A stretch of 64,000 nt of DNA from an uncultured Oscillospiraceae bacterium (GCA_934567355.1 CAKTJC010000007.1:33631-97630), one strand, 5' to 3'; shown: positions 10,752 to 20,168, counted from the stretch's first letter. The notes: a model not told the origin generated them from the letters alone. Numbers and translations are program-made.

Positions 10752-12108
10752 GGTTCCAATCTCCTTTCACGCTTGCTTCTTTGAGCACGTTGACGATCTT
10801 GTTTGCAAAATATTCCGCATCATGGTCGGAGGAGGTAGCGAACTCCTGGATCTGGGTCTGCAGGCTGGTGGAGGCGCTCCAGGGCAGAGCCGTGCCGTGG
10901 GTGAAGCTGGGGTAGACCCTGGTGTCGCCGTCCATCAGCTGATTCTTGAATTTCAGAGTCAGCTCGCAGTAGGTATCGTCGGGGGTATCGCTGTAGGGGG
11001 AGATGGATTCCTTCAAAGCGGAGAAGGAGGTCTGCACCTCCGGGGTGGATACGTTGTAGGCCCAGCGGACACCGGCGTTCACATCGGCAGAGTCATTGCT
11101 GACCACGAAGCCGTCGATGCACATGCCGAACCAGCCTTCGGTGCCGGGGAAGGTAAAGATGCCGTAGTCCTTGCCGTATTCCTGACCCATGCTGGTCATC
11201 AGGGGCTGCATCCATGCGCCCATGATCTGCATGGCGTAAGTACCGGCGACCACCTGGCCGGAGGCCTCGTACCAGTCGCGGCTGGAATGGTCGGGGGCGA
11301 CGTAGTCCATGAGCTTTGCGTAGGTGGCCAGAACCTTCGTTACGTCCTCCACGTTATAGTTGCCGTTGATGAAATCCTCGTAGATCTGAGGGTCGGTGCC
11401 CAGCATGATGTCCTCGAACACCTGGCTGGCGGGCCAGCCCTTGCGGTCGCCCAGGTCGATGGGGTAGCTGCCCTCGGGCATCTTCTCGGCCAGCTGGTCG
11501 CACAGGCTCCAGAACTCGTCCCAGGTGATGTCCTCGTGGTCGGGGATCTCGATGCCCAGCTCCTCAAACACATGGATGTTATAGAAGATGACGTTGGACT
11601 TGTGGATGCCGATGGGCACGATGTACTTATTGCCGTCGGAGGCGGTGCACAGCTGCTCCAGGCCGGGCAGGGCGCGCTCAGAGAGGTTCGCGTAATCCCA
11701 GACCTGATTCAGGTTCAGCAGCATGCCGGACTGGAGATAGGGCTCGATCTCCTGGCCGGGGTGCGCCTGGAAGGTCTCGGGGCTCTTGCCGGCCTGCTGC
11801 AGCACCTTGACCTTCATAACCATGGCGCCGCCGGCGCCGCCGGGGATGGCATTGGACTTGGCCTTGATCTTGCCGTAGACTTCCTTGAAGCCGTCTACCA
11901 CGCTCTCGATGGCGTCCTTCTCGCCGCCCGCCGTCCACCAGTGGTAGACGTTGACAGTGCCTTTCTCGTCCACATCCTCCAGGATGGCGGGGATGTCCAT
12001 CTCGTCGGCGTTCTTCTTGGGGTTCTTGGCTGCCAGCGCGCTCAGGGGGAACGCGGAGACCGCCAGTGCCGCGGCCAGCGCCAGGGCACAGAGTTTTTTC
12101 AGTTTCAT
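10741..12108 (-). CDS. Extracellular carbohydrate-binding protein of ABC transporter (CUT1 family)
   Basis: A 455-residue solute-binding protein that captures a sugar outside the cell for the permeases downstream. It has a signal peptide ending in SALA and typical SBP features such as VNVYHWWTAGGE near the N-terminus and a KYIVPIGIHKSNVIFYN segment resembling glucose/oligosaccharide binders. Unusually for a Firmicute it shows no lipobox Cys at the cleavage site, so it may not be a lipoprotein. The ATG at 12108 follows GGGAG. It lies between the CBM9-like gene and a GH3 gene, consistent with glycan uptake. Confidence 0.9.
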   Translation of the reverse strand: MKLKKLCALALAAALAVSAFPLSALAAKNPKKNADEMDIPAILEDVDEKGTVNVYHWWTAGGEKDAIESVVDGFKEVYGKIKAKSNAIPGGAGGAMVMKVKVLQQAGKSPETFQAHPGQEIEPYLQSGMLLNLNQVWDYANLSERALPGLEQLCTASDGNKYIVPIGIHKSNVIFYNIHVFEELGIEIPDHEDITWDEFWSLCDQLAEKMPEGSYPIDLGDRKGWPASQVFEDIMLGTDPQIYEDFINGNYNVEDVTKVLATYAKLMDYVAPDHSSRDWYEASGQVVAGTYAMQIMGAWMQPLMTSMGQEYGKDYGIFTFPGTEGWFGMCIDGFVVSNDSADVNAGVRWAYNVSTPEVQTSFSALKESISPYSDTPDDTYCELTLKFKNQLMDGDTRVYPSFTHGTALPWSASTSLQTQIQEFATSSDHDAEYFANKIVNVLKEASVKGDWNLVD

Positions 12109-12132
12109 ATGTTGCTCTCCCTTGCGTAAAGG

Positions 12133-12945
12133 TCAGTCAACGAAGGTCAGAGTGCCCCACAGACTGGGGTTCTCGTCCACGTTGTAGGCGGCGGGGGTGC
12201 GGTCCTTGCCCTCCAGGTTGGCGGAGGACTGCATGCGCAGGCTGTGGATGCCGGGGCAGGGCAGGTCCACGTCCAGCACGGAGAAGTCGAAGCCGATGGT
12301 CTTGCCGGCCTCGGGAACCAGCTGAGGGATCTGATCGTTGGAGAAATTGTGCAGGGGGATCTTGCTCTCCCAGATGATGCCGCCGTCGATGGAGACGATG
12401 GCCGCCTCGTAATCGTCGAACACCTGCTCGTCGCCGTACTCGCCCTGGGTCTCCCAACCCTTGTTGTCGGCGATCATCTCGCGGTCGATGTAGTTGAAGA
12501 AGTCATACTCATCCTTATACTTGTCGGCGGACTGCACCAGGCGCCAGTCGGTGGCTTCGTAGGCGGTGCGGTCGGGGTCGGCATCGGGGTTGGTGCTCAG
12601 GAACAGGATGACGGCATCCAGCTCGTCCAGAGGGAAGCCTTCCCGGTAGACCAGGGGGGTATCGTCCAGGATCTTCATGGCGATGTAGAGGTTCTCTTCA
12701 TCCCACATGGCGTACAGCTCCACGGAGCAGTCCTCCACGCCGTCCCAGTGCTCGATCTGGTCGATGATCTGGCTGTCGGAATCGATGCGCAGACATTTGC
12801 TGGTATCCCACTCGCTCAGGTCGCCGTCGATGACGACTTCCCCAGCCTTGGGCGCTTCCAGGTTCTTCCCGGAATAAGCGCCTGCGCTCACGCTGAAGCT
12901 GAAGATTACGCTCAGCACCAGCAGCATGGAAATGATTTTTTTCAT
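12133..12945 (-). CDS. Secreted CBM9-like carbohydrate-binding protein
   Basis: A 270-residue exported protein, signal peptide about 23 residues, then a single CBM9-type domain: it opens with VVIDGDLSEWD and carries LYAMWDEENLYIAMKILDD, both characteristic. There is no catalytic domain, so it probably binds glycan or presents it to the GH3 enzymes and binding protein. It is the first gene of the operon, with AAAGGAGG before the ATG. A free-standing CBM9 with its own secretion signal in an ABC operon is less common than CBM9 modules fused to xylanases. Confidence 0.78.
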   Translation of the reverse strand: MKKIISMLLVLSVIFSFSVSAGAYSGKNLEAPKAGEVVIDGDLSEWDTSKCLRIDSDSQIIDQIEHWDGVEDCSVELYAMWDEENLYIAMKILDDTPLVYREGFPLDELDAVILFLSTNPDADPDRTAYEATDWRLVQSADKYKDEYDFFNYIDREMIADNKGWETQGEYGDEQVFDDYEAAIVSIDGGIIWESKIPLHNFSNDQIPQLVPEAGKTIGFDFSVLDVDLPCPGIHSLRMQSSANLEGKDRTPAAYNVDENPSLWGTLTFVD

Positions 12946-13001
12946 AGTCTTTTTCCTCCTTTAATATGCGGATCGCGTCACGCCCCGCTTCTGTCACTGA
13001 C

Positions 13002-13032
13002 ATTATAAAATACTTCCGGCATTTTTTCTCAA
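13002..13032 (-). promoter_or_regulatory. Candidate promoter of the sugar operon
   Basis: On the minus strand TTGAGA (13027-13032) and TATAAT (13002-13007), 19-base spacing, about 55 bases before the CBM9-like start codon. The spacing is slightly long. Confidence 0.5.
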
Positions 13033-13152
13033 AAGGATTCAACACCCTTATATGCAAAAATACAGCAAACTTCCGCCGAATTGTAAAATCCGGCACAATA
13101 TCAGAAAAAATCCAGCACTCGTATCTTTTTGCTGGGATAATCCGATGGGATA

Positions 13153-13161
13153 TGCTATAAT
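13153..13161 (+). promoter_or_regulatory. Extended -10 promoter of the histidine kinase gene
   Basis: TGCTATAAT is a perfect extended -10 element, 53 bases before the ATG. No good -35 at 17 bases is evident, as is usual for extended -10 promoters. Confidence 0.6.
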
Positions 13162-13213
13162 CGACCTGACCCCCTTTTTCCCCGCCTATCATTATACCAC
13201 AGGAGTGACCGAG

Positions 13214-15004
13214 ATGCGACTGAGTGCGAAAATGATCCTGCTTTTTTCGGCAATCATGGCCTTTGCCACGGTGATGCTTTCGACATATACGGTGGAAAGC
13301 TCCGTGGACGGGGCGGCGAAATTTACCGAGGCGCGGTTTTCCAACATGAGCGCCAGCATCAGCCTGGACATTGACCGGGACATCGAGATGAAGCGGCTCA
13401 CCCTGGACACCCTGGCCGGGGATTCCTCCTTCCTCTCCGCCCTGAACCAATACGTCCGGGACGACAGCGACGAGCAGAAGATGGGCCTGATGGCCCGCAC
13501 GGCGGCGCTGCAGCAGCTCTATCAGTCCCCGCTGGTGGAGCAGTATGCCTGCGTGGCCTTTTTCAACAGCGACGGAAAATATTTCGCCAGCACCGCGAAC
13601 AAGGATGCCGCCGCGCCGGACACCGGCGCGCTGACGGCCATCCTCGACCCCGACCCCCGGGAGCTGCTGCTGCCGCCCCAGCAGGATCTGTTTACCCCCG
13701 ATCCCCGCACCCGGGTATACGGCCTGGTGGAGCCGGTCTCCTATCACGGCAAGCTGCTGGGCTATCTGGCGGCGCTGGACCGGTACAGCGCCCTGGACCA
13801 CATCATGACCTTTGTGGACAACAACCACGAGGTGACGGTGCAGGCAGTCCTGGAAAGCGGCGAGGACGGCAGCGTCCTGTTTTATGCCAGCGGCGCGGCG
13901 GTGGACTTCCCCCTGGAGCTGGAGGAGGGCAGCCTGCTCAACTGGACGGATCCGGACACGGGCACGACCTACGAGGTCTGGCACACCCGCATCGAATCCA
14001 CCCGGCTGCATCTGTACATCGCCCAGGACAGCGAGCTGACCGCGCAGAAAAACGCGGTCATCCGGGCAAACGTCATCAAGCGCGCCCTGCTGATCATGGT
14101 GCCGTCGCTGGCGGTGATCATGCTGCTGTCCTTCGGGCTGACGAGATCCATCCGCCGCCTGACCCAGAAGGTGCAGCGCACGCCCCCAACCGGCATCCTG
14201 CTGGACGATTTTGCCGCCCTGCAGACGCTGAACCAGACCGTGACCTCCCCCACCGACAAGGAGACCCACACCCTGGAGCTGGCCTACAACCACATGATGC
14301 TCCAGCTGCGCGACAGCGCTCTCAACGAGCTTGCCCTGCGCGAGGGCGCGCTGCAGGCTCAGCTCAGCGCCCTGCAGACCCAGATCAATCCTCACTTTAT
14401 TTACAACACCCTGAACATCATCTCCGCCAAATCCATGGAGAGCGGGAATCTGGAGATCATTGAGATCTGCGACCAGTTTGCCTCCATGCTCCGCTACTCC
14501 ACCGACACCCGCTCCCGCACTGCCACCATGCGGGAGGAGATCGATAACGTGCGGGACTACCTGCTGCTGGCCAAGGCCCGGTATGAGGAGAACCTGGAAT
14601 TCATCATCGACGTGCCCGACCAGCTGTACGACGTGGAGGTGCCCAAGCTGACCCTGCAGCCCCTGGTGGAAAACGCCCTGACCCACGGCTTCGACGGGAA
14701 GAACATCCTGCGCAAGCTCTCCATCATCGGCACCCGCACCTCGGAAAACCTGATCCTGATCATCCGGGACAACGGCACCGGCTTCTCCGACGAGATGCTG
14801 GAAAAGCTGCGCGCCCGCATCCGGGAGATCGATGCGGGGAAGGTCGCCATTGATAAATCCGGCGGCCACATCGGCCTGACCAACACCTGCCTGCGCCTGC
14901 ACTACTACAGCAGCGGCAAAATGCGCATCACCATCCACAACGACCACGGCGCAGTGATCACCCTGACCATGCCGGTAAAGCAGGAGCGCCCCGACAGGCG
15001 CTGA
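13214..15004 (+). CDS. YesM-type sensor histidine kinase
   Basis: A 596-residue membrane sensor. Two membrane segments (about residues 7-27 and 289-313) enclose a large extracellular sensor region. The cytoplasmic part has the His_kinase motif QTQINPHFIYNTLN with phospho-acceptor His394, the N-box LVENALTHGF and the G-box RDNGTGF. It would phosphorylate an AraC/YesN-type response regulator, but none is encoded next to it. Its divergent position against the sugar operon suggests that it senses a glycan and controls that operon. The ATG at 13214 follows AGGAG with 8-base spacing; an upstream in-frame ATG at 13052 lacks a site. Confidence 0.9.
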   Translation: MRLSAKMILLFSAIMAFATVMLSTYTVESSVDGAAKFTEARFSNMSASISLDIDRDIEMKRLTLDTLAGDSSFLSALNQYVRDDSDEQKMGLMARTAALQQLYQSPLVEQYACVAFFNSDGKYFASTANKDAAAPDTGALTAILDPDPRELLLPPQQDLFTPDPRTRVYGLVEPVSYHGKLLGYLAALDRYSALDHIMTFVDNNHEVTVQAVLESGEDGSVLFYASGAAVDFPLELEEGSLLNWTDPDTGTTYEVWHTRIESTRLHLYIAQDSELTAQKNAVIRANVIKRALLIMVPSLAVIMLLSFGLTRSIRRLTQKVQRTPPTGILLDDFAALQTLNQTVTSPTDKETHTLELAYNHMMLQLRDSALNELALREGALQAQLSALQTQINPHFIYNTLNIISAKSMESGNLEIIEICDQFASMLRYSTDTRSRTATMREEIDNVRDYLLLAKARYEENLEFIIDVPDQLYDVEVPKLTLQPLVENALTHGFDGKNILRKLSIIGTRTSENLILIIRDNGTGFSDEMLEKLRARIREIDAGKVAIDKSGGHIGLTNTCLRLHYYSSGKMRITIHNDHGAVITLTMPVKQERPDRR

Positions 15005-15066
15005 GCCGCACACGGCTTTGACCGGGGAACGCACTGCCCGCTCCATAACAGGCACAAATACAAAAG

Positions 15067-15102
15067 CACCCCGCACCGGTTTCTTTTTTCCGGTGCGGGG
15101 TG
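15067..15102. terminator. Bidirectional terminator between convergent genes
   Basis: A 13-bp GC-rich stem (15067-15079 with 15090-15102) with a T-rich loop lies between the kinase gene and the amidohydrolase gene, which converge here. Confidence 0.7.
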
Positions 15103-15106
15103 TTGG

Positions 15107-15931
15107 TTACAGCCAGGTGACGGAGGCGCCCAGGCGGGCGCAGAGGGCCTCGGCGCTGCCATGGAGGACGGCGTCCCAGTCTAGTTCGGGGGCCAGGCGG
15201 GCGGCGGCGCGATGGAGCTCCAGGGTGCGGGGGAAATCGCCCCAGGGGAGGTCGGAGCCGAAGAGAACCCGCGCTGCCCCCACCTGCCGGACGGCCTCTG
15301 CCAGGGTGGGAGCATCCATCATCCGGGGCGTCAGCGCCGTATCCGTATACACGGGCAGGCTGCACAGCAGGGCGAAGTCCTCGCGCTGCCGGGGTGTGAC
15401 ACCGCCCATGTGGGCGCAGATGAAGGGCGCGCCGGCGAAGGCATCGATGACCTTTGCCACCGTTCTGGGATAGACCAGGTGCTTTGCCGAGCGGGCGGAC
15501 ACGCCGCAGTGCACCAGCGTGACCATGCCCAGGCGGCCGATCTCCCGGTACACCGGGAGGAAGGCGGGGTCGTCAAAATCGAAGAGCTGGTGGCCGGTGT
15601 GGAATTTGACGCCGCGGATGCCCCGGTCATACAGCCGGTGAAGCTCCGCGACGGCATCCTCCGCCGCCGGGTGGACGGAGCCGAACACAAACCGTCCCGC
15701 CCCCATGGTGGAAACGGCAAAATCATTGACATGGCGCATGGTATCCGGACGGCTGGCCATGTGCGCCAGGGCGCAGCCCCGCATGCCGCTTTGCGCCATA
15801 AAATCCAGCTGCGCCTGCAGCGTGCCGGAAAGCCGGTTTTCCCCTGCAAAGGGGACGGAATCCACCGCCCGCTTTGCAAGGAAATCCGGGAAGCAATGGG
15901 TGTGAAAATCGATGATGCCTGCTGCGTTCAA
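15107..15931 (-). CDS. Amidohydrolase family protein (TIM-barrel metal-dependent hydrolase)
   Basis: A 274-residue member of the amidohydrolase_2 group, which includes decarboxylases and lactonases. It has an N-terminal IIDFHTHCFPD metal site, VKFHTGHQ, LVHCG, ICAHMGG and the C-terminal FGSDLPWGD with the catalytic Asp. The start is TTG at 15931, overlapping the previous stop in TTGA and placed 7 bases after GGAGG. It ends a three-gene operon with a PH-like protein and an UlaG-like hydrolase. It could act on an aromatic or lactone intermediate of the adjacent catabolic cluster; that link is inference. Confidence 0.85.
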   Translation of the reverse strand: MNAAGIIDFHTHCFPDFLAKRAVDSVPFAGENRLSGTLQAQLDFMAQSGMRGCALAHMASRPDTMRHVNDFAVSTMGAGRFVFGSVHPAAEDAVAELHRLYDRGIRGVKFHTGHQLFDFDDPAFLPVYREIGRLGMVTLVHCGVSARSAKHLVYPRTVAKVIDAFAGAPFICAHMGGVTPRQREDFALLCSLPVYTDTALTPRMMDAPTLAEAVRQVGAARVLFGSDLPWGDFPRTLELHRAAARLAPELDWDAVLHGSAEALCARLGASVTWL

Positions 15932-16266
15932 CCTGCGTCCTCCCGATTGGCAGCCCTCAGGCGGCGGGCGTCCAGGCGCTCCTGCAGACGGGTGCGGATG
16001 GCCTCCGCCTGGTCGTACATCTTGTTATTGGTGAGCCAGACCACGGCGTTTCCCTCATTGCCGGAAATTTTCAGGTAGCCCCGCATGGCGCCCGGGCGCT
16101 TGACATATACCCCGGTGATGTCCCGCAGGTAGAACGACTGCACGCCCCGGCTGAGCAGCTGGTACAAAAAGCCGAACCAGCCCCTGCGCTCCACGGTGAC
16201 GGAGCCGTCGGGGAAGAGATAGACCTGTCCGTTTTTTCCCTTCAGGGAGAATTCCGTTTTGCTCAT
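15928..16266 (-). CDS. Small PH-like domain protein (DUF4429-like)
   Basis: A 112-residue soluble protein. The pattern GQVYLFPDGSVTVERRG, then LRDITGVYVKRPG and NAVVWLT resembles bacterial PH-like/DUF4429 domains, which form a small beta-barrel. The function is unknown. The ATG at 16266 follows AAGGAGGA and overlaps the stop of the UlaG-like gene (ATGA); its own stop overlaps the amidohydrolase start. Tight coupling suggests shared regulation rather than a known complex. Confidence 0.65.
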   Translation of the reverse strand: MSKTEFSLKGKNGQVYLFPDGSVTVERRGWFGFLYQLLSRGVQSFYLRDITGVYVKRPGAMRGYLKISGNEGNAVVWLTNNKMYDQAEAIRTRLQERLDARRLRAANREDAG

Positions 16267-16937
16267 GCTTCTTCCTCCTTCTGTGCCGGTATCCGGCTGG
16301 AATAGTCCGCTAAGATCACCGCCGGCTCCCGGGGACGCTCCCGGGGGAGGGCAAAGCAGCTGCCCTCCGCCCGGAGTGTCTTCCCATGCCAGAGGGAGAG
16401 GAAATCCTCCAGCGGGTGAAGCTGCTGTAAGGAGCACTGGGGGGTGCGGTAGTGGATGGGCAGCACCCAGGCGGGATGCAGCAGGGCAATGACGCGCAGC
16501 ATCTGCTCCGGCTCCAGGGTAAACACCCCGCCCACGGGCACCGCCAGCAGGTCGGCATCCCGGGCGAACCGGGTCAGCGCCTCGTCCGGCCAGTGTCCCA
16601 GATCCCCCAGGTGCACCAGGGTGACGCCGTCGGCAGTGATCTTCTGCACCAGATTGCCGCCCCGCAGGGCGCCGCGCTGATCGTCGTGCCAGCAGGGGAA
16701 GCGCTCCAGGGAGAAGGGGCCTGCCTTCAGCCGCAGTCCCTCCCGGGGCAGCCGGGCGGCAGGGGGAAAGAGCGCCTCCGCCCCGTGGTCGCCGTGGTCA
16801 TGGCTGCAGCAGACATAGTCCGCGTTCCTGTCCGGCAGCCGGTAGCCGTAGCGCTCCTCCGGCGGGTCGAGCACCAGGGTCTTTCCGCTGTCCGAAATGC
16901 AGCGGATGCAGGCATGGCCGATATACTCAAATTTCAC
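16263..16937 (-). CDS. UlaG-like metallo-beta-lactamase-fold hydrolase
   Basis: A 224-residue metal-dependent hydrolase with the signature SHDHGDHG (the HxHxDH motif) near residue 45, HLGDLGHWPDE and a late PIHYRTP His. Length and order match UlaG/YtnP-like L-ascorbate-6-phosphate lactonase relatives, a group with many unassigned lactonases and esterases. First gene of the three-gene operon. It probably hydrolyses a lactone, ester or phosphate ester, but the substrate cannot be read from the sequence. Confidence 0.82.
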   Translation of the reverse strand: MKFEYIGHACIRCISDSGKTLVLDPPEERYGYRLPDRNADYVCCSHDHGDHGAEALFPPAARLPREGLRLKAGPFSLERFPCWHDDQRGALRGGNLVQKITADGVTLVHLGDLGHWPDEALTRFARDADLLAVPVGGVFTLEPEQMLRVIALLHPAWVLPIHYRTPQCSLQQLHPLEDFLSLWHGKTLRAEGSCFALPRERPREPAVILADYSSRIPAQKEEEA

Positions 16938-16954
16938 AGAAAATCACTCCTTCA

Positions 16955-17070
16955 GGCTGTCGGAAAATCCCTGACGGGCTTTCCCGACAAATTTTTGCAG
17001 ACTGCTGCGCCATGTTTGGTGCACTCAAGATCCCAAACATGGCAAAAAGCCTCGCAGGGTTTTTTCTCCG
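16955..17070. repeat. Family C intergenic repeat, copy 2
   Basis: TTTTTGCAGACTGCTGCGC, a GCACTC box and AAGCCTCGCAGGGTTTTTT match copy 1 near 3530-3700. It includes a CCATGTTTGG...CCAAACATGG dyad. A second GC-rich hairpin at about 17089-17118 precedes the SLC13 gene's stop. Confidence 0.5.
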
Positions 17071-17147
17071 CAGGGCTTTGGGGAAGCAGCCCCGGAACCC
17101 GTGGAACCGGGGCTGCCGTTTTCAGTTTTCAGGAAAGCGCCGGGCGA

Positions 17148-18434
17148 TCAGCCGCCCAGGGGCAGGAAAATGGCGGTGCAGACGATGACGACGACGCAGG
17201 CCAGGGCATTCCAGACGATGTTGATCTTGGTGTAGTCCTTGAAGCGGTAGCCGCCCTGCATGGTCATGGTGATGACGCTGGCACCGATGGGGGTAGAATA
17301 AGGCATGTTGGCGCCCCAGACAACGCCCACCACGAAGGGCATTGCGTTGAAGCCCAGGGTAGAGGCGATGGTCAGCGCAATGGGGGTGAGGATGAGGGCG
17401 GTGCCGATATTGGTCATGACGTTGGTCATGACGGTCGCCAGGATGACGAACACGGCCAGGTACAGGATCGCGGGGGAGTTATTGCCCAGCAGCTTGATGC
17501 AGAACTCGGCGACCATGTCCGCCGCGCCGGAGGACTTCACGCCAGCCGCAAAGCCGACGCCGCCGGCGATGACGCCCAGGGTGTTCCAGTCGGTGGTTTC
17601 CCACATGCGCTTGACGCTGATGGAGCCGAAGATGCACACCAGCATGGCGCCCAGCAGACCCACGATGGCGATGTTCTGCCAGCCGACGATGGTCAGGGCA
17701 ATGCAGCCCACCAGCACGACCAGGGGCACCCACATGCGGAAGTCCTTGGGGTTGCCCTCCTTCAGCTCGGCAGCCTTGGGAGCGGACTCAGCCTCCACTT
17801 CATCGGGATCGGGGAAGTCAAACTGCTTCAGCTGCATCTTGTAGCCGACCAGGGCATACCATGCCAGCATGACGAGCACGACGCCGATGCCGGGGGCAAA
17901 CAGCGTCCACATGCCCATCTGCTCCACGCCGTACTCCGGCAGCAGGGCGTTGATGGACAGCTGGGTGGTGGAGCCGATCAGGGTGCAGCCGCCGCCTGCC
18001 ACGGAGGCCATGCCGATGCCCATGTACAGGTTCTTTTTCTTGAACTTGCCGTTGGAGCTGGCAGCCATGGCGGCAGCGATGCTCATGAAGATCACGACCA
18101 CGCTGGTATTGGACAGGAACATGGAGAAGACGGCAGCCAGAGCCATCAGGATCAGCAGCGTGCCCTTCTCGCCGAAGCGGAAGACGGACATGAGCTTCTT
18201 GCCCAGGAAGGCGGCGCAGCCGGTTTCGGTCAGGGCGCTGCCCACCACGGCAATACCGAAGCAGAACAGGGTGACGGTGTTGGAAAATCCGGCGGTGACA
18301 TCGGAGGGCTTGGTGATGCCCAGGATGCACATGGCCAGGGATGCGGAGATCGCGGTGACCGCGGGCTTGAAGAGCTCTGTGGCAAACAGAACCAGAGTCG
18401 CGATCAGAATTCCTAATGCGAGATACGCTTGCAT
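17148..18434 (-). CDS. SLC13/DASS family anion transporter (copy 1)
   Basis: A 428-residue polytopic carrier with about 11 hydrophobic segments. It has the paired SNT-type motifs of the DASS fold, LSNTSVVV in the first half and TNVMTNIGTALI in the second. The family imports di- and tricarboxylates or sulfate with sodium, and gut relatives carry diverse organic anions. The ATG at 18434 follows TAAGGAGGAAC. It lies downstream of the enolase-superfamily and hydrolase genes, suggesting uptake of the cluster's substrate. A second DASS gene lies at 26395. Confidence 0.87.
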   Translation of the reverse strand: MQAYLALGILIATLVLFATELFKPAVTAISASLAMCILGITKPSDVTAGFSNTVTLFCFGIAVVGSALTETGCAAFLGKKLMSVFRFGEKGTLLILMALAAVFSMFLSNTSVVVIFMSIAAAMAASSNGKFKKKNLYMGIGMASVAGGGCTLIGSTTQLSINALLPEYGVEQMGMWTLFAPGIGVVLVMLAWYALVGYKMQLKQFDFPDPDEVEAESAPKAAELKEGNPKDFRMWVPLVVLVGCIALTIVGWQNIAIVGLLGAMLVCIFGSISVKRMWETTDWNTLGVIAGGVGFAAGVKSSGAADMVAEFCIKLLGNNSPAILYLAVFVILATVMTNVMTNIGTALILTPIALTIASTLGFNAMPFVVGVVWGANMPYSTPIGASVITMTMQGGYRFKDYTKINIVWNALACVVVIVCTAIFLPLGG

Positions 18435-18571
18435 ATTGTTCCTCCTTATTTTCGGCACGGGCGGCGTGCGCCGGCCGGCCTTTTTATATCTTCTTTCTTT
18501 GCGGGGGAGCGACGGGGATTTTGCGCTTTCCTGTATCCTTTGTGGTTTTTGTTGGGGGGGCTCTTGCCTGT

Positions 18572-18783
18572 TGGGTGAATGGCATGCGCCTCCGGTTTGT
18601 TTGTAGGGGCCGATGCCCACATCGGCCCGCGCCGGGATGGTTAACGTCCATGGCTAGTTGAATGGGGAAATGTTATATAAACATCCCATTTTCCCGTTCC
18701 ATTCAACGTATCAGGTCGGTTCCGTAAGATTGCGGGACGATGTGGGCATCGTCCCCTACATTCATGTCGGGGTGCATTCCAAG
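18572..18783. repeat. Family A palindromic repeat, locus 1
   Basis: Two outward hairpins, one with a C-G pair (GGCCGATG...CATCGGCC) and one with an A-T pair (GGACGATG...CATCGTCC) at the variable position, around a GTTGAATGG-type centre. A family B fragment follows at 18783-18812. It occupies the gap before the SLC13 gene. Confidence 0.85.
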
Positions 18784-18809
18784 CTTCCCCCCGGGGGAAG
18801 CCGAGGGGG

Positions 18810-19916
18810 TCACAGATCGATCCTGTATTTGTCGACGACCTTCCAGTTGACTTCCACACCGTTGCCGGGGGCGTCGGGGAGCTGCATCATGCCGTCCTTG
18901 ATGACCAGGGGATCGACCAGCAGGCTTTCGGGGTACATGCCCTTTTCGTAGTAGGCGATCTCGCAGGGCAGGCAGATCTGCTTGCTGCTGCAGGCCATCT
19001 GCAGGCCGGCGGCGCAGCCCAGGTCGGTTTCCGCCTGGGTGCTGATCTGGGCAGCCATGTTGTTCATCTCCGCCAGGTGCACCAGCTTTTTGGACATGGT
19101 GAAGCCGGTGCGGGGGATCTTGATGGCCATGCGGCGGATGGCGCCCAGCTGCGCCTGGCGGTAGGCATCGGACACGGTGAAGGTGGTCTCGTCGGACAGC
19201 AGGGGGATCTCAGGGAAATGCTGGGTGAACTCCCGGCGGGCGACATCGTCCCAGATGGCCACGGGCTCTTCAATGGCATCGATGATGCCGCTGAGCTCTC
19301 TGCCCACCCGGATCAGCTCCTCGCGGGAATAGAGCTGGTTGGGATCCAGATAGATCTGGAAGCCCTCCGGCGCCATGGCGCGCATCTGCTTTGCCAGCTC
19401 AATATCCTGCCGGCAGTGGCCGGCCTTGACCTTAATGCCCTTGTAGCCGGCATCCATGATGCGCTGGGTCTCCGCCAGGATCTTCTCCCGGGGGAACCAG
19501 GAGCCGCCGGACACCCAGCACAGGGGAACCTCCCTGCGGTAGGGGCCGCCCAGCAGCGCCGCGGTGGGCACGCCCAGGAGCTTGCCGTTCAGGTCGTGCA
19601 GCGCCACATCGATGGTGCCCTTTGCCACGAAGTTGAAGGGCACCTCCGCCATTTTTTCCCACAATAGCTCGGTGTTGGTGGTCTCCATGCCCACCAGCAG
19701 GGGGATGAGGAACTTGCGCAGCACGGTCACGATGGACTGCTGGGTCTCGCCGTAGATGCCGGTGCGGGGCACGGCCTCGCCGATGCCGTAGGTGCCGTCC
19801 TCGGCGATGACCTTGACCAGGGTGTGCTCCGCCACGCTGATGCGGCCGTTTGCCCAGTGGGTCTCATAGGTCTGGGGTATATTCAGGGGAATCAGTTCAA
19901 TATCCTTGATTTTCAT
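18810..19916 (-). CDS. Enolase-superfamily enzyme (muconate cycloisomerase/mandelate racemase type)
   Basis: A 368-residue enzyme with an N-terminal capping domain and a C-terminal barrel. Catalytic features are intact: K162-x-K164 in IKVKAG, metal ligands Asp191 (YLDPNQ), Glu216/217 (IEEP) and Asp242 (LSDET), and a second base Lys266 in AIKIPRTG. This is the muconate-lactonizing subgroup pattern, which abstracts a proton next to a carboxylate for cycloisomerisation, racemisation or dehydration. The substrate is unknown. The ATG at 19916 was preferred over an in-frame start at 20078 that lies in repeat sequence. It belongs to the catabolic cluster. Confidence 0.88.
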   Translation of the reverse strand: MKIKDIELIPLNIPQTYETHWANGRISVAEHTLVKVIAEDGTYGIGEAVPRTGIYGETQQSIVTVLRKFLIPLLVGMETTNTELLWEKMAEVPFNFVAKGTIDVALHDLNGKLLGVPTAALLGGPYRREVPLCWVSGGSWFPREKILAETQRIMDAGYKGIKVKAGHCRQDIELAKQMRAMAPEGFQIYLDPNQLYSREELIRVGRELSGIIDAIEEPVAIWDDVARREFTQHFPEIPLLSDETTFTVSDAYRQAQLGAIRRMAIKIPRTGFTMSKKLVHLAEMNNMAAQISTQAETDLGCAAGLQMACSSKQICLPCEIAYYEKGMYPESLLVDPLVIKDGMMQLPDAPGNGVEVNWKVVDKYRIDL

Positions 19917-19961
19917 TGGTTCCGCTCCTTTTGTTTTTTCGGGGAGTGCGGGCAACGCCAT

Positions 19962-20130
19962 GAGCTCAGGGGGGACCCTTGCCTCCCGCTTTGCGGGAGG
20001 TGGCCGAGCGGCAGCGAGGTCGGAAGGTGTGTCCTTCGCCGGCTGCTGCCACTCATCAGAGGGCACCCCTTCAGTCAAAAATCAGAGATTTTTGCCAGCT
20101 TCCCCTCTGGGGAAGCCAAGGTTTCTTACG
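19962..20130. repeat. Family B intergenic repeat, copy 2
   Basis: GTGGCCGAGCGGCAGCGAGG, CACCCCTTCAGTC and CTTCCCCTCTGGGGAAGCC identify it as family B. It separates the enolase-superfamily gene from the alpha/beta hydrolase gene. Confidence 0.8.
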
Positions 20131-20168
20131 TTGACGGCATTGCCTTCCAGAGGAGGTTTGGGGAAGGA

